In this document: positions 34,119 through 45,535 of the stretch, piece after piece | How the letters are laid out: every line of letters begins with the position of its first letter | How positions within the stretch are numbered: position 1 is the first letter of the stretch | DNA from: Streptomyces inusitatus | Lineage (GTDB): Bacteria > Actinomycetota > Actinomycetes > Streptomycetales > Streptomycetaceae | Length of the DNA: 64,000 nt | Direction of reading: 5' to 3' | Assembly: GCF_014651115.1 (NCBI RefSeq) | Contig: NZ_BMWG01000002.1 | Location: forward strand, 186,001 to 250,000 | The notes under the pieces: generated by a model | Told to the model about the DNA's origin: nothing | The model's database searches: none | The model's input: only the letters and a program-made list of their open reading frames with translations | Translations under genes and position numbers: made by a program

Positions 34119-35198
34119 TCACTCGTCCGTGCAGCCCTTGACGCCGGTGGCCTTCAGCGTGCCGCAGGCCGTCGCCTTCGCTCCGTCGGCGACCGCCGTC
34201 ATGGGGGTGAAGGCGTCGTTGTCGGCGTTCACCAGCCCGTCCTGACGGCCCTTGCCGCCGACGCTGATCTCCACCGTGTCGCCGGGGGCGGCCTCGGTGA
34301 TGCGCGCCCAGGAGGCCTTGCAGACCTCGCTGTGGCGGACCTCGATCTTCGCCCCGCCCACGGTCGCGGTGGCGACGGTCTTCGCGAACTCGCCGCCGCA
34401 GCCCATCGCCTGCGGGTCCTCGCCCGCGCACTTCTCTCCGACGCACTTCACCCCGTCGGGCGGCGCGGAGGCGTCGGCGGACGCGATGGGCGACGGCTTG
34501 GCGACCGGCCTGGTCTTCTCGGGCTCGCCGCCGAGGTCGGCCAGCAGGACCGCGGCGGCGACCACGGCCAGCGCGACCACCGCTCCGGCCACAAAGACGA
34601 CGATCTTCCGCTTGCCGCCCGCGGGGCCCGAACGGCTGCCGCCGCCGGGCCCGGAGCGACGGCCGCTCCCCGGTCCGGCCGCGCGGTGCCTGCTCTGCCC
34701 GGCGGAGCGGCCGTACCCCCCGGCCGGGCCCACGACCTGCTCCAGCTGATCCTTGTACGGGGGCCAGGCGGCCGTCGGGGCCGCCGCGTCGGGGGATGCC
34801 GTACGGCTCTTCCCCCGGCCGCCGCCCGGTCCGGCTCCGGCGCCGGGCGCGGCCGATTCGTACTCTCCCAGGGCCGCTCGGGCCTGGGATATCCGTATCT
34901 GCTCCATGGTCCGGTCGTGGCGTGCCTCGGCGCGGCTCCAGGCCCGCTCCGCCAGCTCCCACATGGTGGTGAGGTGGACCGGGCTGGTGCCCGTCACCTC
35001 GGCCAGCGCGATGATCGCGCCCTTGGGGGCGAGGATCCGCCCGTTGAGGTAGCGCTCCCAGGACGTCTTGCTGTAGCCGGTGTGATCCGACACCGCCGCG
35101 ATGCTGAGCCCGCTCCGGTCGACGAGCCGACGCAACTGCTCGGCGAACTCACGGACTTCCGGATCCAACTCCTCCGGAAGCGCCTTCCAACGAGCCAT
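34119..35198 (-). CDS. HTH (XRE-type) protein with membrane helix and exported DUF2690 domain
   Basis: Three parts in order: an N-terminal helix-turn-helix (FAEQLRRLVDRSGLSIAAVS, DHTGYSKTSWERYLNGR), an Arg/Gly/Pro-rich linker, one membrane helix (IVVFVAGAVVALAVVAAAVL) near residue 205, and a C-terminal extracytoplasmic DUF2690 domain with four or more Cys (KCVGEKCAGEDPQAMGC, RHSEVCKASWARIT). This lets an outside signal reach DNA directly, but the ligand and target are unknown. The ATG at 35198 has only a poor upstream purine tract. Confidence 0.88.
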   Translation of the reverse strand: MARWKALPEELDPEVREFAEQLRRLVDRSGLSIAAVSDHTGYSKTSWERYLNGRILAPKGAIIALAEVTGTSPVHLTTMWELAERAWSRAEARHDRTMEQIRISQARAALGEYESAAPGAGAGPGGGRGKSRTASPDAAAPTAAWPPYKDQLEQVVGPAGGYGRSAGQSRHRAAGPGSGRRSGPGGGSRSGPAGGKRKIVVFVAGAVVALAVVAAAVLLADLGGEPEKTRPVAKPSPIASADASAPPDGVKCVGEKCAGEDPQAMGCGGEFAKTVATATVGGAKIEVRHSEVCKASWARITEAAPGDTVEISVGGKGRQDGLVNADNDAFTPMTAVADGAKATACGTLKATGVKGCTDE

Positions 35199-35507
35199 GG
35201 TCTAACCCCCTTGTCCCCCGAACGTAGGTACTGTGACCCGCGCTCAGCCGCCCTCGCACCGCCCTCATGCCGATAAGTCGGACAACCAGAGGAGATGTAT
35301 GGGGTCAGGATGTCAGTTTCTGACACCGGCGTGCACGGGAGCACCCAGATGGTGTCCGCGCCCCTGAGTGCGCCCCATCACGGATGCCGCCACAGTGTCC
35401 CATCCACGACGCGGCGATCACACCGCGCCAATGTGGCCACTTTCGCACCACTGGTCACACCGGTCCCCATCGGACGGGGCGGATTCCCGACGACTCTGGA
35501 TCACACG
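35199..35507. other. Intergenic region upstream of HTH/DUF2690 gene
   Basis: About 310 nt without a convincing gene. It is lower in G+C than the flanks, and the minus strand probably holds the promoter of the gene at 35198. I see no clear -35/-10 pair or operator. The hairpin at 35508 ends the next operon. Confidence 0.4.
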
Positions 35508-35549
35508 GGCGACGCCCGCGCTTCCTTCGGGGGAAGCGCGGGCGTCGCC
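35508..35549 (-). terminator. Strong terminator of the folD/DUF3017 operon
   Basis: A perfect 18-bp stem, GGCGACGCCCGCGCTTCC with GGAAGCGCGGGCGTCGCC, closes a 6-nt TTCGGG loop. It lies 24 nt beyond the stop of the minus-strand DUF3017 gene. Confidence 0.85.
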
Positions 35550-35572
35550 GGGATGACCTGCGGATGAACGCG

Positions 35573-36196
35573 CTACTCCCGGAAGGTGAAGCGGACCAGA
35601 TCCTCCAGGAACGGCAGATCCAGCCAGGGATCCGGCTGGGCCAGCATCGCCAGCAGGGTGATGACCACGCCCAGCAGACCGTAGGTGAGCAGGTCGGTGA
35701 AGCGGGAGCGCACGGCGAGCATGCCCACGGAGGGCAGGACCCTGCGCAGCGCCGCGCCCGTGAGCAGGCCCGCGCCGACCAGCAGGGTGCCGATCCGGAA
35801 CGCCTCGTCGAAAGGGTTCAGACCGACGATCAGCAGACCGGTCCCGACCAGGGCCAGCACCGTGAGCAGCGGCCACTGCCGGGCGGGGGCGGGCGCGTCC
35901 CCCGGGGCGGCGCGACCGCCGCCCTCGGGGCGCGCGGTGTGCGTGGTGAGGCTCGGCGGCGGACGGCGGACGGCGGACGGCGGCGGAGCGGGCTCGCGCG
36001 CGTCGCCGTCACCGCTGTCACCGCTGTCTGCGCTGTCGCCATCGCCGGCCTCAGCCCCGGGCTCCGGGGCCGTCTCCGCGTCCGTGCCGGGCTCCGTCCC
36101 CGCGTCCCGGCGGGCGGCCGGCGCGGGGTCCTGGGCGGGACCCGCCGGGCCGCCGCCGCCCCCGACCTCGCGGTCGTCGTTCATCCGTACGCCCAT
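35573..36196 (-). CDS. DUF3017-domain membrane protein
   Basis: The N-terminal half is low-complexity and acidic (Asp/Gly/Ser runs, Pro/Ala). The C-terminal half has three membrane helices (WPLLTVLALVGTGLLIVGLN; IGTLLVGAGLLTGAALRRVL; LLTYGLLGVVITLLAML), matching the DUF3017 pattern. Function is unknown. It starts 21 nt after folD and ends before a strong terminator, so folD and this gene form a two-gene operon, a conserved arrangement in Streptomyces. Confidence 0.87.
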   Translation of the reverse strand: MGVRMNDDREVGGGGGPAGPAQDPAPAARRDAGTEPGTDAETAPEPGAEAGDGDSADSGDSGDGDAREPAPPPSAVRRPPPSLTTHTARPEGGGRAAPGDAPAPARQWPLLTVLALVGTGLLIVGLNPFDEAFRIGTLLVGAGLLTGAALRRVLPSVGMLAVRSRFTDLLTYGLLGVVITLLAMLAQPDPWLDLPFLEDLVRFTFRE

Positions 36197-36217
36197 GAGG
36201 GCAGCCTCTCTCCCCGC

Positions 36218-37087
36218 TCAGCCCGCCGCGCCGACGCCCGCCGCGCGCTCCGCGGCCTCGACCACATTGACCAGCAGCTGCGCACGGGTCATCGGGCCGA
36301 CGCCGCCCGGGTTCGGGGCCACCCAGCCCGCCACCTCGGCGACTCCGGGGTGCACATCCCCCACGATCTTGCCGTTCTCGTCCCGGCTGACGCCCACGTC
36401 GAGCACCACCGCGCCGGGCTTCAGATCCTCGGGCTTGATCAGATGCGGCACGCCCGCCGCCGCGATGACGATGTCCGCCTGCCTCAGATGCGCGGCGAGG
36501 TCCCGCGTACCCGTGTGGCACTGCGTCACGGTGGCGTTCTCGGACTTACGGGTCAGCACCAGCGGCATCGGCCGCCCGATGGTGATGCCGCGACCGACGA
36601 CGACCACATTCGCGCCGTTGATCTCGACCCCGTGGTGCCGGAGCAGCTGAACGATTCCGTACGGGGTGCAGGGCAGCGGGCCCTCGATCCCGAGGACCAG
36701 CCGGCCGAGGCTGACCGGGTGCAGGCCGTCCGCGTCCTTCGCCGGGTCCATCAGCTCCAGCACCCGGTTGGCGTCGATGCCCTTGGGCAGCGGCAACTGG
36801 ACGATGTAGCCGGTGCACTCGGGGTTCTCGTTGAGCTCCCGGACGACCGCCTCGATCTCCTCCTGGGTGGCGGTCTCGGGCAGTTCGCGCTGGATCGACG
36901 CCAGGCCGACCTGCGCGCAGTCACGGTGCTTGCCATTGACGTACCAACGGCTGCCCGGGTCGTCCCCGACCAGCAGGGTGCCGAGGCCGGGCGTCACTCC
37001 CTTCGCCTTGAGGGCCGCCACACGGGCGGTCAGTTCCGATTTGATCGCGGCTGCGGTGGCCTTGCCATCGAGAATCTGGGCGGTCAT
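36218..37087 (-). CDS. folD: Methylenetetrahydrofolate dehydrogenase/cyclohydrolase
   Basis: Bifunctional one-carbon enzyme supplying 10-formyl-THF for purine synthesis. It has [17 protein letters not shown] with the active Lys, [42 protein letters not shown] and [13 protein letters not shown]. 289 residues, beginning [16 protein letters not shown] at ATG 37087. It supplies the same pool used by PurN, PurH and GlyA, all encoded in this window. Confidence 0.97.
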   Translation of the reverse strand: MTAQILDGKATAAAIKSELTARVAALKAKGVTPGLGTLLVGDDPGSRWYVNGKHRDCAQVGLASIQRELPETATQEEIEAVVRELNENPECTGYIVQLPLPKGIDANRVLELMDPAKDADGLHPVSLGRLVLGIEGPLPCTPYGIVQLLRHHGVEINGANVVVVGRGITIGRPMPLVLTRKSENATVTQCHTGTRDLAAHLRQADIVIAAAGVPHLIKPEDLKPGAVVLDVGVSRDENGKIVGDVHPGVAEVAGWVAPNPGGVGPMTRAQLLVNVVEAAERAAGVGAAG

Positions 37088-37387
37088 GGGCACATCCTCG
37101 CGGATGGACCCGTCCCTGTTCCAATCCCGCCCGCTCCAGGGCCTTCCCCGCCCTCCGGCACCGCGTCCGTCCGGCCCCTCGGACCCGCTCCCGACGGCCC
37201 GGCAATGGCCGGAAGAGCAGGTTGCACTTGCACAACACCTTGGGATACCGACTGGACAAAAAGTAAGCGCTAATACCACGATGACCGCTGCAGTGCCGCG
37301 GAAAGTCTGGGGGCCAAACCGCTGATCTTGTGACTTCCTCCATTCGGACCGCGCCGTCCCCGCACTTCCAACGGAGGAATTCCCGCC
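37088..37387. other. Divergent promoter region between folD and a membrane-protein gene
   Basis: 300 nt with no coding frame I can support. The part near 37220-37290 is lower in G+C (TTGCACTTGCACAAC, AAAAAGTAAGCGCTAATACC) and probably holds promoters for both sides; TAATAC near 37270 could be a -10 box for the plus-strand gene. I looked for a ZTP aptamer here and found none. Confidence 0.4.
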
Positions 37388-37969
37388 ATGAGCTTCGGCG
37401 ACCCGAACAACCCCTACGGCCAGCAGCAGCAGGGCGGTCAGCCGGACTACGGCTACCCCCAGCAGGGCCAGCCCCCGGCGCAGCCCGGATACGGCTACCC
37501 GCAGGCCCCGCCGGTCCAGCCCTATGACGGCTTCGGCGGCGCGCCCACCAAGATGCCCGGCAGCGTCAGCGCCGCCCGCGTCATGCTCTATGTGATCGCC
37601 GGTTTCCAGGTGATCGGCGCGGTCATCATGTTCCTGAGCGGCGCGGCCATCAGCGCGGCGAAGGACGACCCGGCCCTGAAGGACGACGTCCAGTTCCAGG
37701 AGCTGGCCGACCTGTCCAGCGGCGCTGTCTACGGCATCGGCGTCCTCGTGCTGCTGTGGGGCGCGCTCGCCATCTTCCTCGCCGTGAAGTTCGGCAAGGG
37801 CGGCAACGGCATACGCATCACCGCCATGGTCTTCGCGATCATCACGGCGATCCTGGGCATCTACCCGTTCATCCTCATCGGTCTGGCCCACACGGTCCTC
37901 GCGATCCTCATCGCGGTGTTCGTCGGCAAGTCCGACGGCGGGGCCTGGTTCAACCGCCCGCGTCACTGA
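37388..37969 (+). CDS. Membrane protein with Gln/Gly/Tyr/Pro-rich N-terminus
   Basis: No named family is recognised. The 193-residue protein opens with a low-complexity region ([20 protein letters not shown]) with repeated YGYPQ motifs, then four membrane helices, including [20 protein letters not shown] and [20 protein letters not shown]. Streptomyces genomes often carry several such proteins. The ATG follows ACGGAGGAATTCCCGCC. A perfect hairpin ends the transcript. Confidence 0.82.
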   Translation: MSFGDPNNPYGQQQQGGQPDYGYPQQGQPPAQPGYGYPQAPPVQPYDGFGGAPTKMPGSVSAARVMLYVIAGFQVIGAVIMFLSGAAISAAKDDPALKDDVQFQELADLSSGAVYGIGVLVLLWGALAIFLAVKFGKGGNGIRITAMVFAIITAILGIYPFILIGLAHTVLAILIAVFVGKSDGGAWFNRPRH

Positions 37970-37990
37970 TCGTCACTGATCGTCCGGGGT

Positions 37991-38032
37991 GAAGGCCGCG
38001 GCTCACGTCTCCGGGCGGGAGCCGCGGCCTTC
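37991..38032 (+). terminator. Terminator after the membrane protein gene
   Basis: GAAGGCCGCGGCTC pairs perfectly over 14 bp with GAGCCGCGGCCTTC around a 14-nt loop, 22 nt after the stop codon. Confidence 0.75.
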
Positions 38033-38136
38033 CGCGTACCCGGCGATCGATATGCGTTTGTTGTGCGGACGTTTATCGGCGCTTCCTACCGTGGCACCGT
38101 GCTCCGAAGAGCGGGAGCCCACGGGAGGAGTGAGCC

Positions 38137-38481
38137 GTGTACAGCGTCATCGTGGTGCCCCCACCGGCCGGTGGCCGCCGCCGGGCAGCCCCCGGCGCGT
38201 CCCCCCTGACCGCCCTGACCGCCCCGTCCGCCCTGACCACTTCGTACCCCCCGACCACCTCGTACCCCCTGTTCGTCCCGACCCCCCTGTTCGCCCCGTC
38301 CGCCTCGCGGGCGATTCCCCCGGCGAATCCCCACGCTTTCCCCCGCGCTTTCCCCGAACTGTTTCGCGACGCTTTCCCCACCGCGTCCACCTGGGCGTTT
38401 CCCCGTCCGGGCAGCGACTCCACGCACCTCTCGCCGCACGCACAGCCGGAAACCGAGCCTGGAGTGGAGCGGGTCCGATGA
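38137..38481 (+). CDS. Possible small Pro-rich protein coupled to the kinase-like gene
   Basis: A GTG at 38137 is preceded by GGGAGGAG with good spacing, and the frame (114 residues, MYSVIVVPPPAGGRRRAAPG) runs to a TGA at 38481 that overlaps the next gene's ATG (ATGA). The protein is Pro/Ser/Thr/Ala-rich with repeats such as TSYPPTTSYP and has no recognisable domain. Stop-start overlap and a strong ribosome site argue that it is translated; composition argues that it may be only a leader reading frame. Confidence is moderate. Confidence 0.45.
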   Translation: MYSVIVVPPPAGGRRRAAPGASPLTALTAPSALTTSYPPTTSYPLFVPTPLFAPSASRAIPPANPHAFPRAFPELFRDAFPTASTWAFPRPGSDSTHLSPHAQPETEPGVERVR

Positions 38482-39899
38482 ATTTGCATTTCGACTCACT
38501 GGCCCTACCGGTGCCGCCCGGATACCGGGTCGGTCCCTGGGAGGTCCGCGAGCCGCTGGCCTCCGGCGCGTTCGCCACCGTCTACGCGGGCCGGCGTGCC
38601 GAGGCCGCGACCGCAGCCGGCACGCACGGCCTGCCGGGCCCGCCCGCCGAGGTGACGCTCAAGTTCCTGCCCGCCGGCACCCGCACCCCCCGTCAGCTCG
38701 ACCATCTCCGGGAGATCTCCGCACGGGAGCCCGAGGTGCTGCGCCGCATCCGGCGGCCCCGGCTGATCCGGATGCACCAGACACTCACCGTGGACGACCC
38801 CGCCGAACCCCTCATCGACGGCGCGACCGTCGTCGTACTGGAGCGTGCCGAAAGCTCCCTGGAGAGCCTGCTGCGCCACTGCCCGCGCCCGGCGGCCGGG
38901 CCCGCGCTGCTCGCCCAGATCTGCGAGGGCCTCCATCAGCTGCACCACTCGGGATGGGCGCACGGAGCCCTCAAGCCGGGCAATGTCCTGCTGATGCCCG
39001 ATCAGAGCGTCCGGCTGGGGGACTTCCACCAGGCGAGCGAGCCGCACGGCGCGCACGGCTACGCGCCCGCCTTCCAGACCACCGACTGGAGCGCCCCGGA
39101 ACTCCTGTGGGACCGGGCGGGCGAGCCCGACGGGCATCTGCGGGCCGCCGCCGACATCTGGGCGTTCGGCGTCCTCGCCCATCTCGTGCTCACCGGATCG
39201 CTGCCGCTGCCCGGGGCCACCCCGGGGGCCCGCAGGGACGCCGCCGTACGGTACGCGCGGGGCGAGGAGGAGCTGAGCCTCTCGGCGGAACTGCCCAAGG
39301 AGTGGCGGGAGATCGTCACCGTCTGCCTGGCCCCCGGTCAGGAGGAGCGGGCCGCTCTCGACACCGGGGAGCTGCTGCGGCGGGTCGAGACGGCCGCCGG
39401 TGTGCCCGCCTCGCCCCGGCTCCCCCGCCGGTTCATGGGGCGGCGTCCGGTCGGCCGCCGCCCCGCGCGAAGACGCCGACGGCGGTCCGACGCCGGACTC
39501 CGCTCACCGGTGGGCTGGAGCTCCACGGTGGCGGCCGTCGTGGCGTGCACCCTCATGCTGATCGTGCTCCGGGACACCCCGACGGCGGAGGCCGCCGGGT
39601 ACGACCGGTGTGCCGTCGGCCATGTCTGCTTCTTCAGCGAGGAGGACGGCGAGGGGGAGATGTGCGCCTGGTACGACGACGAGCGGGACTGGCACTCCGA
39701 GTTCTCCGTCTGCGACTGGGGCCGGGACTCGCCGCCGCGGTCCGTGCTCAACAACGGATATGTCGACGATCTGCCCGGGGCCCACTACTTCGAGAAGAAG
39801 GACTTCAAGGAGCCGGTGGGCTGTCTTCAGCCCCTGGAACGGCGGAACCTCAAGGGTGAGGTGCTGATCCGCTCGGTGAAGTGGCTGCCCAGCTGCTGA
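38478..39899 (+). CDS. Protein kinase-like protein (probable pseudokinase) with TM helix and exported I36-type domain
   Basis: The N-terminal domain (residues 10-300) looks like a bacterial Ser/Thr kinase: P-loop ASGAFATVYAG (28-38), Lys62 in EVTLKFLPA, then WAHGALKPGNVLL (160-172) and LGDFHQA. The HRD catalytic Asp is replaced by Ala164 (H-G-A), although Lys166 and Asn169 are kept and DFG reads DFH. A basic stretch and a membrane helix (TVAAVVACTLMLIVL) follow. The outer 100 residues resemble beta/gamma-crystallin-like peptidase-inhibitor I36 domains (GHVCFFSEEDGEGEMCAWYD). A signalling scaffold or sensor role is inferred. Confidence 0.87.
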   Translation: MNLHFDSLALPVPPGYRVGPWEVREPLASGAFATVYAGRRAEAATAAGTHGLPGPPAEVTLKFLPAGTRTPRQLDHLREISAREPEVLRRIRRPRLIRMHQTLTVDDPAEPLIDGATVVVLERAESSLESLLRHCPRPAAGPALLAQICEGLHQLHHSGWAHGALKPGNVLLMPDQSVRLGDFHQASEPHGAHGYAPAFQTTDWSAPELLWDRAGEPDGHLRAAADIWAFGVLAHLVLTGSLPLPGATPGARRDAAVRYARGEEELSLSAELPKEWREIVTVCLAPGQEERAALDTGELLRRVETAAGVPASPRLPRRFMGRRPVGRRPARRRRRRSDAGLRSPVGWSSTVAAVVACTLMLIVLRDTPTAEAAGYDRCAVGHVCFFSEEDGEGEMCAWYDDERDWHSEFSVCDWGRDSPPRSVLNNGYVDDLPGAHYFEKKDFKEPVGCLQPLERRNLKGEVLIRSVKWLPSC

Positions 39900-39918
39900 G
39901 CCGTCGGGCCACAGGGCC

Positions 39919-39957
39919 GGGGCGGGCGGCGATGTCCTCCCACTCGCCGCCCGCCCC
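39919..39957 (+). terminator. Terminator after the kinase-like gene
   Basis: GGGGCGGGCGGCGA pairs with TCGCCGCCCGCCCC over 14 bp around an 11-nt loop, 19 nt after the stop codon. It also lies beyond the convergent purH stop. Confidence 0.75.
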
Positions 39958-39962
39958 CACCA

Positions 39963-40020
39963 CTCGGTGAACTCGGTGAACCTCAGTGAACCTCAGTGGA
40001 TCTCAGCAGATCTCAGTGGA
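39963..40020. repeat. Tandem repeats at the 3' end of purH
   Basis: Six short imperfect repeats of 9-10 bp (CTCGGTGAA twice, CCTCAGTGAA, CCTCAGTGGA, TCTCAGCAGA, TCTCAGTGGA) extend from the terminator into the last codons of purH. Confidence 0.8.
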
Positions 40021-41605
40021 AGAAGTGGCGCGTGCCCGTGAAGTACATGGTCACGCCCGCCTTCTTCGCCGCCTCGACGACCTGCTCGTCACGGACCGAG
40101 CCGCCCGGCTGGACCACGGCCTTGACGCCCGCGGCCGTCAGGATCTCCAGCCCGTCGGGGAACGGGAAGAACGCGTCGGACGCGGCGTACGAACCGCGCG
40201 CCCGCTCTTCGCCCGCGCGCTCCACCGCGAGCTTCGCGGAGTCGACGCGGTTGACCTGCCCCATGCCGACGCCGACCGAGCCGCCGTCCTTGGCGAGCAG
40301 GATCGCGTTGGACTTGACCGCGCGGCACGCCCGCCAGGCGAAGGCGAGTTCGGCCAGCTCATCGGCGTTCAGCGCGTCGCCGGTGGCCAGCGTCCAGTTC
40401 GCCGGGTCGTCGCCCGGGGCCTGGAGCCGGTCGGTGAACTGCACCAGCGCGCCGCCGTCGATCGGCTTGGCCTCGACCGTGGAGGAGGGCGCGTCGGGGC
40501 TGCGCAGCACCCGGATGTTCTTCTTGCGGGCGAGCACCTCGACCGCGCCGTCCTCGTACGCCGGGGCCACGATCACCTCGGTGAAGATCTCCGCGACCTG
40601 CTCGGCCAGCTCGACCGAGACCGGGCGGTTGACGGCGATCACGCCGCCGAACGCGGACAGCGGGTCGCAGGCGTGCGCCTTGCGGTGCGCCTCGGCGACA
40701 TCCGCGCCGACCGCGATGCCGCAGGGGTTGGCGTGCTTGATGATCGCCACGCACGGCTCGGCGTGGTCGTACGCGGCACGGCGCGCGGCGTCCGTGTCCG
40801 TGTAGTTGTTGTACGACATCTCCTTGCCGTGAAGCTGCTCGGCCGCCGCGAGACCGGCGTTGCTCCCGCTCACGTACAGCGCCGCGCCCTGGTGCGGGTT
40901 CTCGCCGTAGCGCAGCACATTGGAGCGCTCGTAGGTGACGCCCACGAAGTCGGGGAAGCCGGACTCGTCGGCGGGGGCGTACGCGGAGGCGAACCATCCG
41001 GCGACGGCCACGTCGTACGCGGCGGTGTGCTGAAACGCTTCGGCGGCGAGGCGCTTGCGGGCGGCCAGGTCGAAGCCGCCGTCCCGGACGGCCGCGAGGA
41101 CGTCCGCGTACCGCTCGGGGCTGGTGACGACCGCGACCGAGGGGTGGTTCTTGGCGGCGGCGCGGACCATCGAGGGGCCGCCGATGTCGATCTGCTCGAC
41201 ACACTCGTCCGGGGACGCGCCGGAGGCGACGGTCTCACGGAAGGGGTAGAGGTTGACGATCACCAGGCCGAAGGGCTCGACGCCCAGTTCCGCCAGCTGC
41301 TCGCGGTGCGAGTCGAGCCGGAGATCGGCGAGGATCCCGGCGTGGACGCGCGGGTGCAGCGTCTTGACCCGGCCGTCCAGGCACTCGGGGAAGCCCGTCA
41401 GCTCCTCGACCTTGGTGACCGGCACCCCGGCGGCTGCGATCCGCCCGGCGGTCGAGCCGGTGGAGACCAGTTCCACGCCCGCCTCGTGCAGACCCCGGGC
41501 GAGATCCTCCAGACCCGTCTTGTCATACACGCTGACCAGCGCTCGCCGGATGGGCCGCTTCCCGGCCTCGGCGGCCACGGCGGCCTCAGTAGCGTCAACA
41601 GTCAC
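40013..41605 (-). CDS. purH: Bifunctional AICAR transformylase/IMP cyclohydrolase
   Basis: Last two steps of IMP synthesis. The N-terminal MGS-like domain has [20 protein letters not shown] and [24 protein letters not shown] motifs. The C-terminal transformylase has [19 protein letters not shown] and [13 protein letters not shown]. 530 residues, full length. The GTG start at 41605 overlaps the purN stop (GTGA), so purN and purH are translationally coupled. Confidence 0.97.
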   Translation of the reverse strand: MTVDATEAAVAAEAGKRPIRRALVSVYDKTGLEDLARGLHEAGVELVSTGSTAGRIAAAGVPVTKVEELTGFPECLDGRVKTLHPRVHAGILADLRLDSHREQLAELGVEPFGLVIVNLYPFRETVASGASPDECVEQIDIGGPSMVRAAAKNHPSVAVVTSPERYADVLAAVRDGGFDLAARKRLAAEAFQHTAAYDVAVAGWFASAYAPADESGFPDFVGVTYERSNVLRYGENPHQGAALYVSGSNAGLAAAEQLHGKEMSYNNYTDTDAARRAAYDHAEPCVAIIKHANPCGIAVGADVAEAHRKAHACDPLSAFGGVIAVNRPVSVELAEQVAEIFTEVIVAPAYEDGAVEVLARKKNIRVLRSPDAPSSTVEAKPIDGGALVQFTDRLQAPGDDPANWTLATGDALNADELAELAFAWRACRAVKSNAILLAKDGGSVGVGMGQVNRVDSAKLAVERAGEERARGSYAASDAFFPFPDGLEILTAAGVKAVVQPGGSVRDEQVVEAAKKAGVTMYFTGTRHFFH

Positions 41606-42237
41606 GGGAAAACTACCTTTCGTCCCTCAATGCGATAGCCGTTACGGGCCAGACGCCCCACGACCTCGACGAGCAGCGCTCGCTCGACATCCTTGATGCG
41701 CTCATGGAGAGCGGCTTCATCGTCCGCATCCCGGATCCCGATCGCGCGCTGGGCGATGATCGGGCCGGTGTCGACGCCGTCGTCGACGAAGTGGACGGTG
41801 CACCCGGTGACCTTGGCTCCGTACGCGAGCGCGTCACGCACCCCGTGGGCACCGGGAAAACTGGGCAGCAGGGCGGGGTGCGTATTGACCACCCGCCCGC
41901 CGAAACGGGCGAGGAACTCCTTGCCCACGATCTTCATGAAGCCGGCCGAGACCACCAGATCCGGTGCGTACGCGGCGGTCGCGTCGGCCAGCGCGCGGTC
42001 CCAGTCGTCACGCGAGGCGTGGTCCTTCACCCGGCAGACAAACGTCGGCAGACCGGCGCGGTCGGCGCGCTCCAGACCGGCGATGCCGCTCCGGTCCGCC
42101 CCGACGGCGACGACACGGGCCCCGAAGCCCTCGGGGTCGGCGGCGACGGCGTCCAGGATGGCCTGGAGATTGGTGCCGGAGCCGGAGACCAGGACGACCA
42201 GGCGTGCGGGACCGGCGGAGGAGGGCGGGGAGGCCAC
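41602..42237 (-). CDS. purN: Phosphoribosylglycinamide formyltransferase
   Basis: Transfers the formyl group from 10-formyl-THF to GAR. It has the phosphate loop [16 protein letters not shown], catalytic [17 protein letters not shown] with the His, [16 protein letters not shown] with the Asp. The GTG at 42237 gives 211 residues. It is the first gene of purNH and is divergent from a membrane protein gene. The same order next to a PerM-type gene is found in Mycobacterium (Rv0955-0957). Confidence 0.96.
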   Translation of the reverse strand: MASPPSSAGPARLVVLVSGSGTNLQAILDAVAADPEGFGARVVAVGADRSGIAGLERADRAGLPTFVCRVKDHASRDDWDRALADATAAYAPDLVVSAGFMKIVGKEFLARFGGRVVNTHPALLPSFPGAHGVRDALAYGAKVTGCTVHFVDDGVDTGPIIAQRAIGIRDADDEAALHERIKDVERALLVEVVGRLARNGYRIEGRKVVFP

Positions 42238-42547
42238 GGCGGGTCTCTTTCTCGCGTGCGGAAGGCGGGTGTTTCGGGTGTCTCTCGCGATGTGTCCGTG
42301 CGTGGGTTCCGCCGCGAACGCGGAAGCCAGCGCATTTGTATGGTCGTACGAATAGCTCGTGTTCCCCGATACGGGGAACTCTACGAAGAGGCCGACCGTC
42401 AGCAACGATACCGGCACACGGGACGGCCCCCACGGGACGGGGGCGTGGCCGGGAGGTAGCGTCAGGGGACAACGGCCCGTCTCCCGACGGGATCCACGAC
42501 ACAAGACCCACCGCGCACCACGGGTCTGAGGGGAAGACGTTCACCAG
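42238..42547. other. Divergent intergenic region upstream of purN
   Basis: 310 nt with no coding frame I can support. A perfect small hairpin GTTCCCC-GATAC-GGGGAAC lies at 42361-42379, and the stretch near 42335-42365 (TTTGTATGGTCGTACGAAT) is the lowest in G+C, so a purN promoter may be there. I find no ZTP aptamer signature. Confidence 0.45.
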
Positions 42548-43421
42548 ATGCCGGACCGACGCCGCCGTACGGACCTCCTGTTGCCGCGGGAGCGCCAGTC
42601 CACCGACGACAACAACCCCTTCGCACCGCCGCCCGAGGGGAAGCCGGACCAGCCCTGGCAGCCCCGGCAGCCCTCCGGCGGCTCCTCCGACCCGTCGGGC
42701 TCCGGTTCGGGGTCCGGTTCCGGTTCTGGCTCCGGGTCCGGTTCCGGTTCCGGCTCCGGGTCTTCCGACGGCTCCTCGGACTCCTCGGGCGACCGGGGCG
42801 GGCGGGGCGGCTGGGGCAGCCAGTGGAGCAGCCGCCAGCCGGGCCGCTCGTCGGGCGGCTTCGGCGGGCGCCCGGGGCAGAACGGATCCAACGGCGGCCA
42901 GCAGGGCCCCAACGGCTCCCCCTCGGGGCTGCGCTGGGACCCGACCGACCCGGCCCAGCGCCGCGCGCGGTACGCGCTGCTCTCGGGCATGTGGGCGTTC
43001 TTCTTCGCGATCTTCGACTTCACCGAGATCGCGCTGCTGCTGGGCGCGCTGGCCCTGTACTGGTCGATCAGCTCCCTGCGGGCGAAGGGCGAGCGGCCCG
43101 CGAGCGGCGACGCCAAGGCCGCTTCCGCGCCGTCGGCCGGGCCCGCCGCCACCACCGGCGGCTCCGGCGGGGCCTCCGGGTCTTCCGGGTCCTCCGGGTC
43201 TTCCGGCAACGGCGGCGGCCGGCTCTCCAACCGCTCCCAGCGGACGGCGGCCATCACCGGTCTGGTGATGGGCGCCATCGCACTGGGGATCGTGGCGGCC
43301 GCCTTCACCGCGCAGCTGGTCTACCGCGACTTCTACACCTGCGAGCGGGACGCCCTGACGAAGGACGCCCAGCTCTCCTGCAACGAGAAGCTGCCCAAGC
43401 CGCTGCGGGACGTCATCGGCG

Positions 43422-43432
<11 letters not shown>
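42548..43432 (+). CDS. Membrane protein with Gly-Ser repeat linker
   Basis: The 294-residue protein starts [20 protein letters not shown], has a long disordered N-terminus with a Gly-Ser repeat encoded at 42707-42761, a helix pair ([20 protein letters not shown]), a second Gly/Ser-rich loop, and a C-terminal helix ([20 protein letters not shown]) before [20 protein letters not shown], with two Cys outside. Function unknown. Its 3' end overlaps the convergent PerM-type gene by 11 nt. Confidence 0.83.
42707..42761. repeat. 6-bp tandem repeat coding for Gly-Ser
   Basis: About nine copies of a GGNTCC/GGTTCC hexamer encode the Gly-Ser run of the membrane protein. A similar hexamer repeat codes for Glu-Pro in the opposite gene at 43851-43912. 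Confidence 0.85.
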
Positions 43433-45419
<1,987 letters not shown>

Positions 45420-45535
45420 GCGGCCATGCTGCCAACGACACGCGCTCTATCCATGTAACGGGCGAATAGCCGTTGTGTCGCTCAAGATACGTTTATGTAC
45501 TTTTATGCAGAGTGCAGCGCTTCGGGGAGTCCTTC

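Noticed and set aside
35418..35876. 152-codon frame spanning the terminator near 35508 and DUF3017 gene
   Set aside because: It reads through a perfect 18-bp hairpin and overlaps the better-supported DUF3017 gene.
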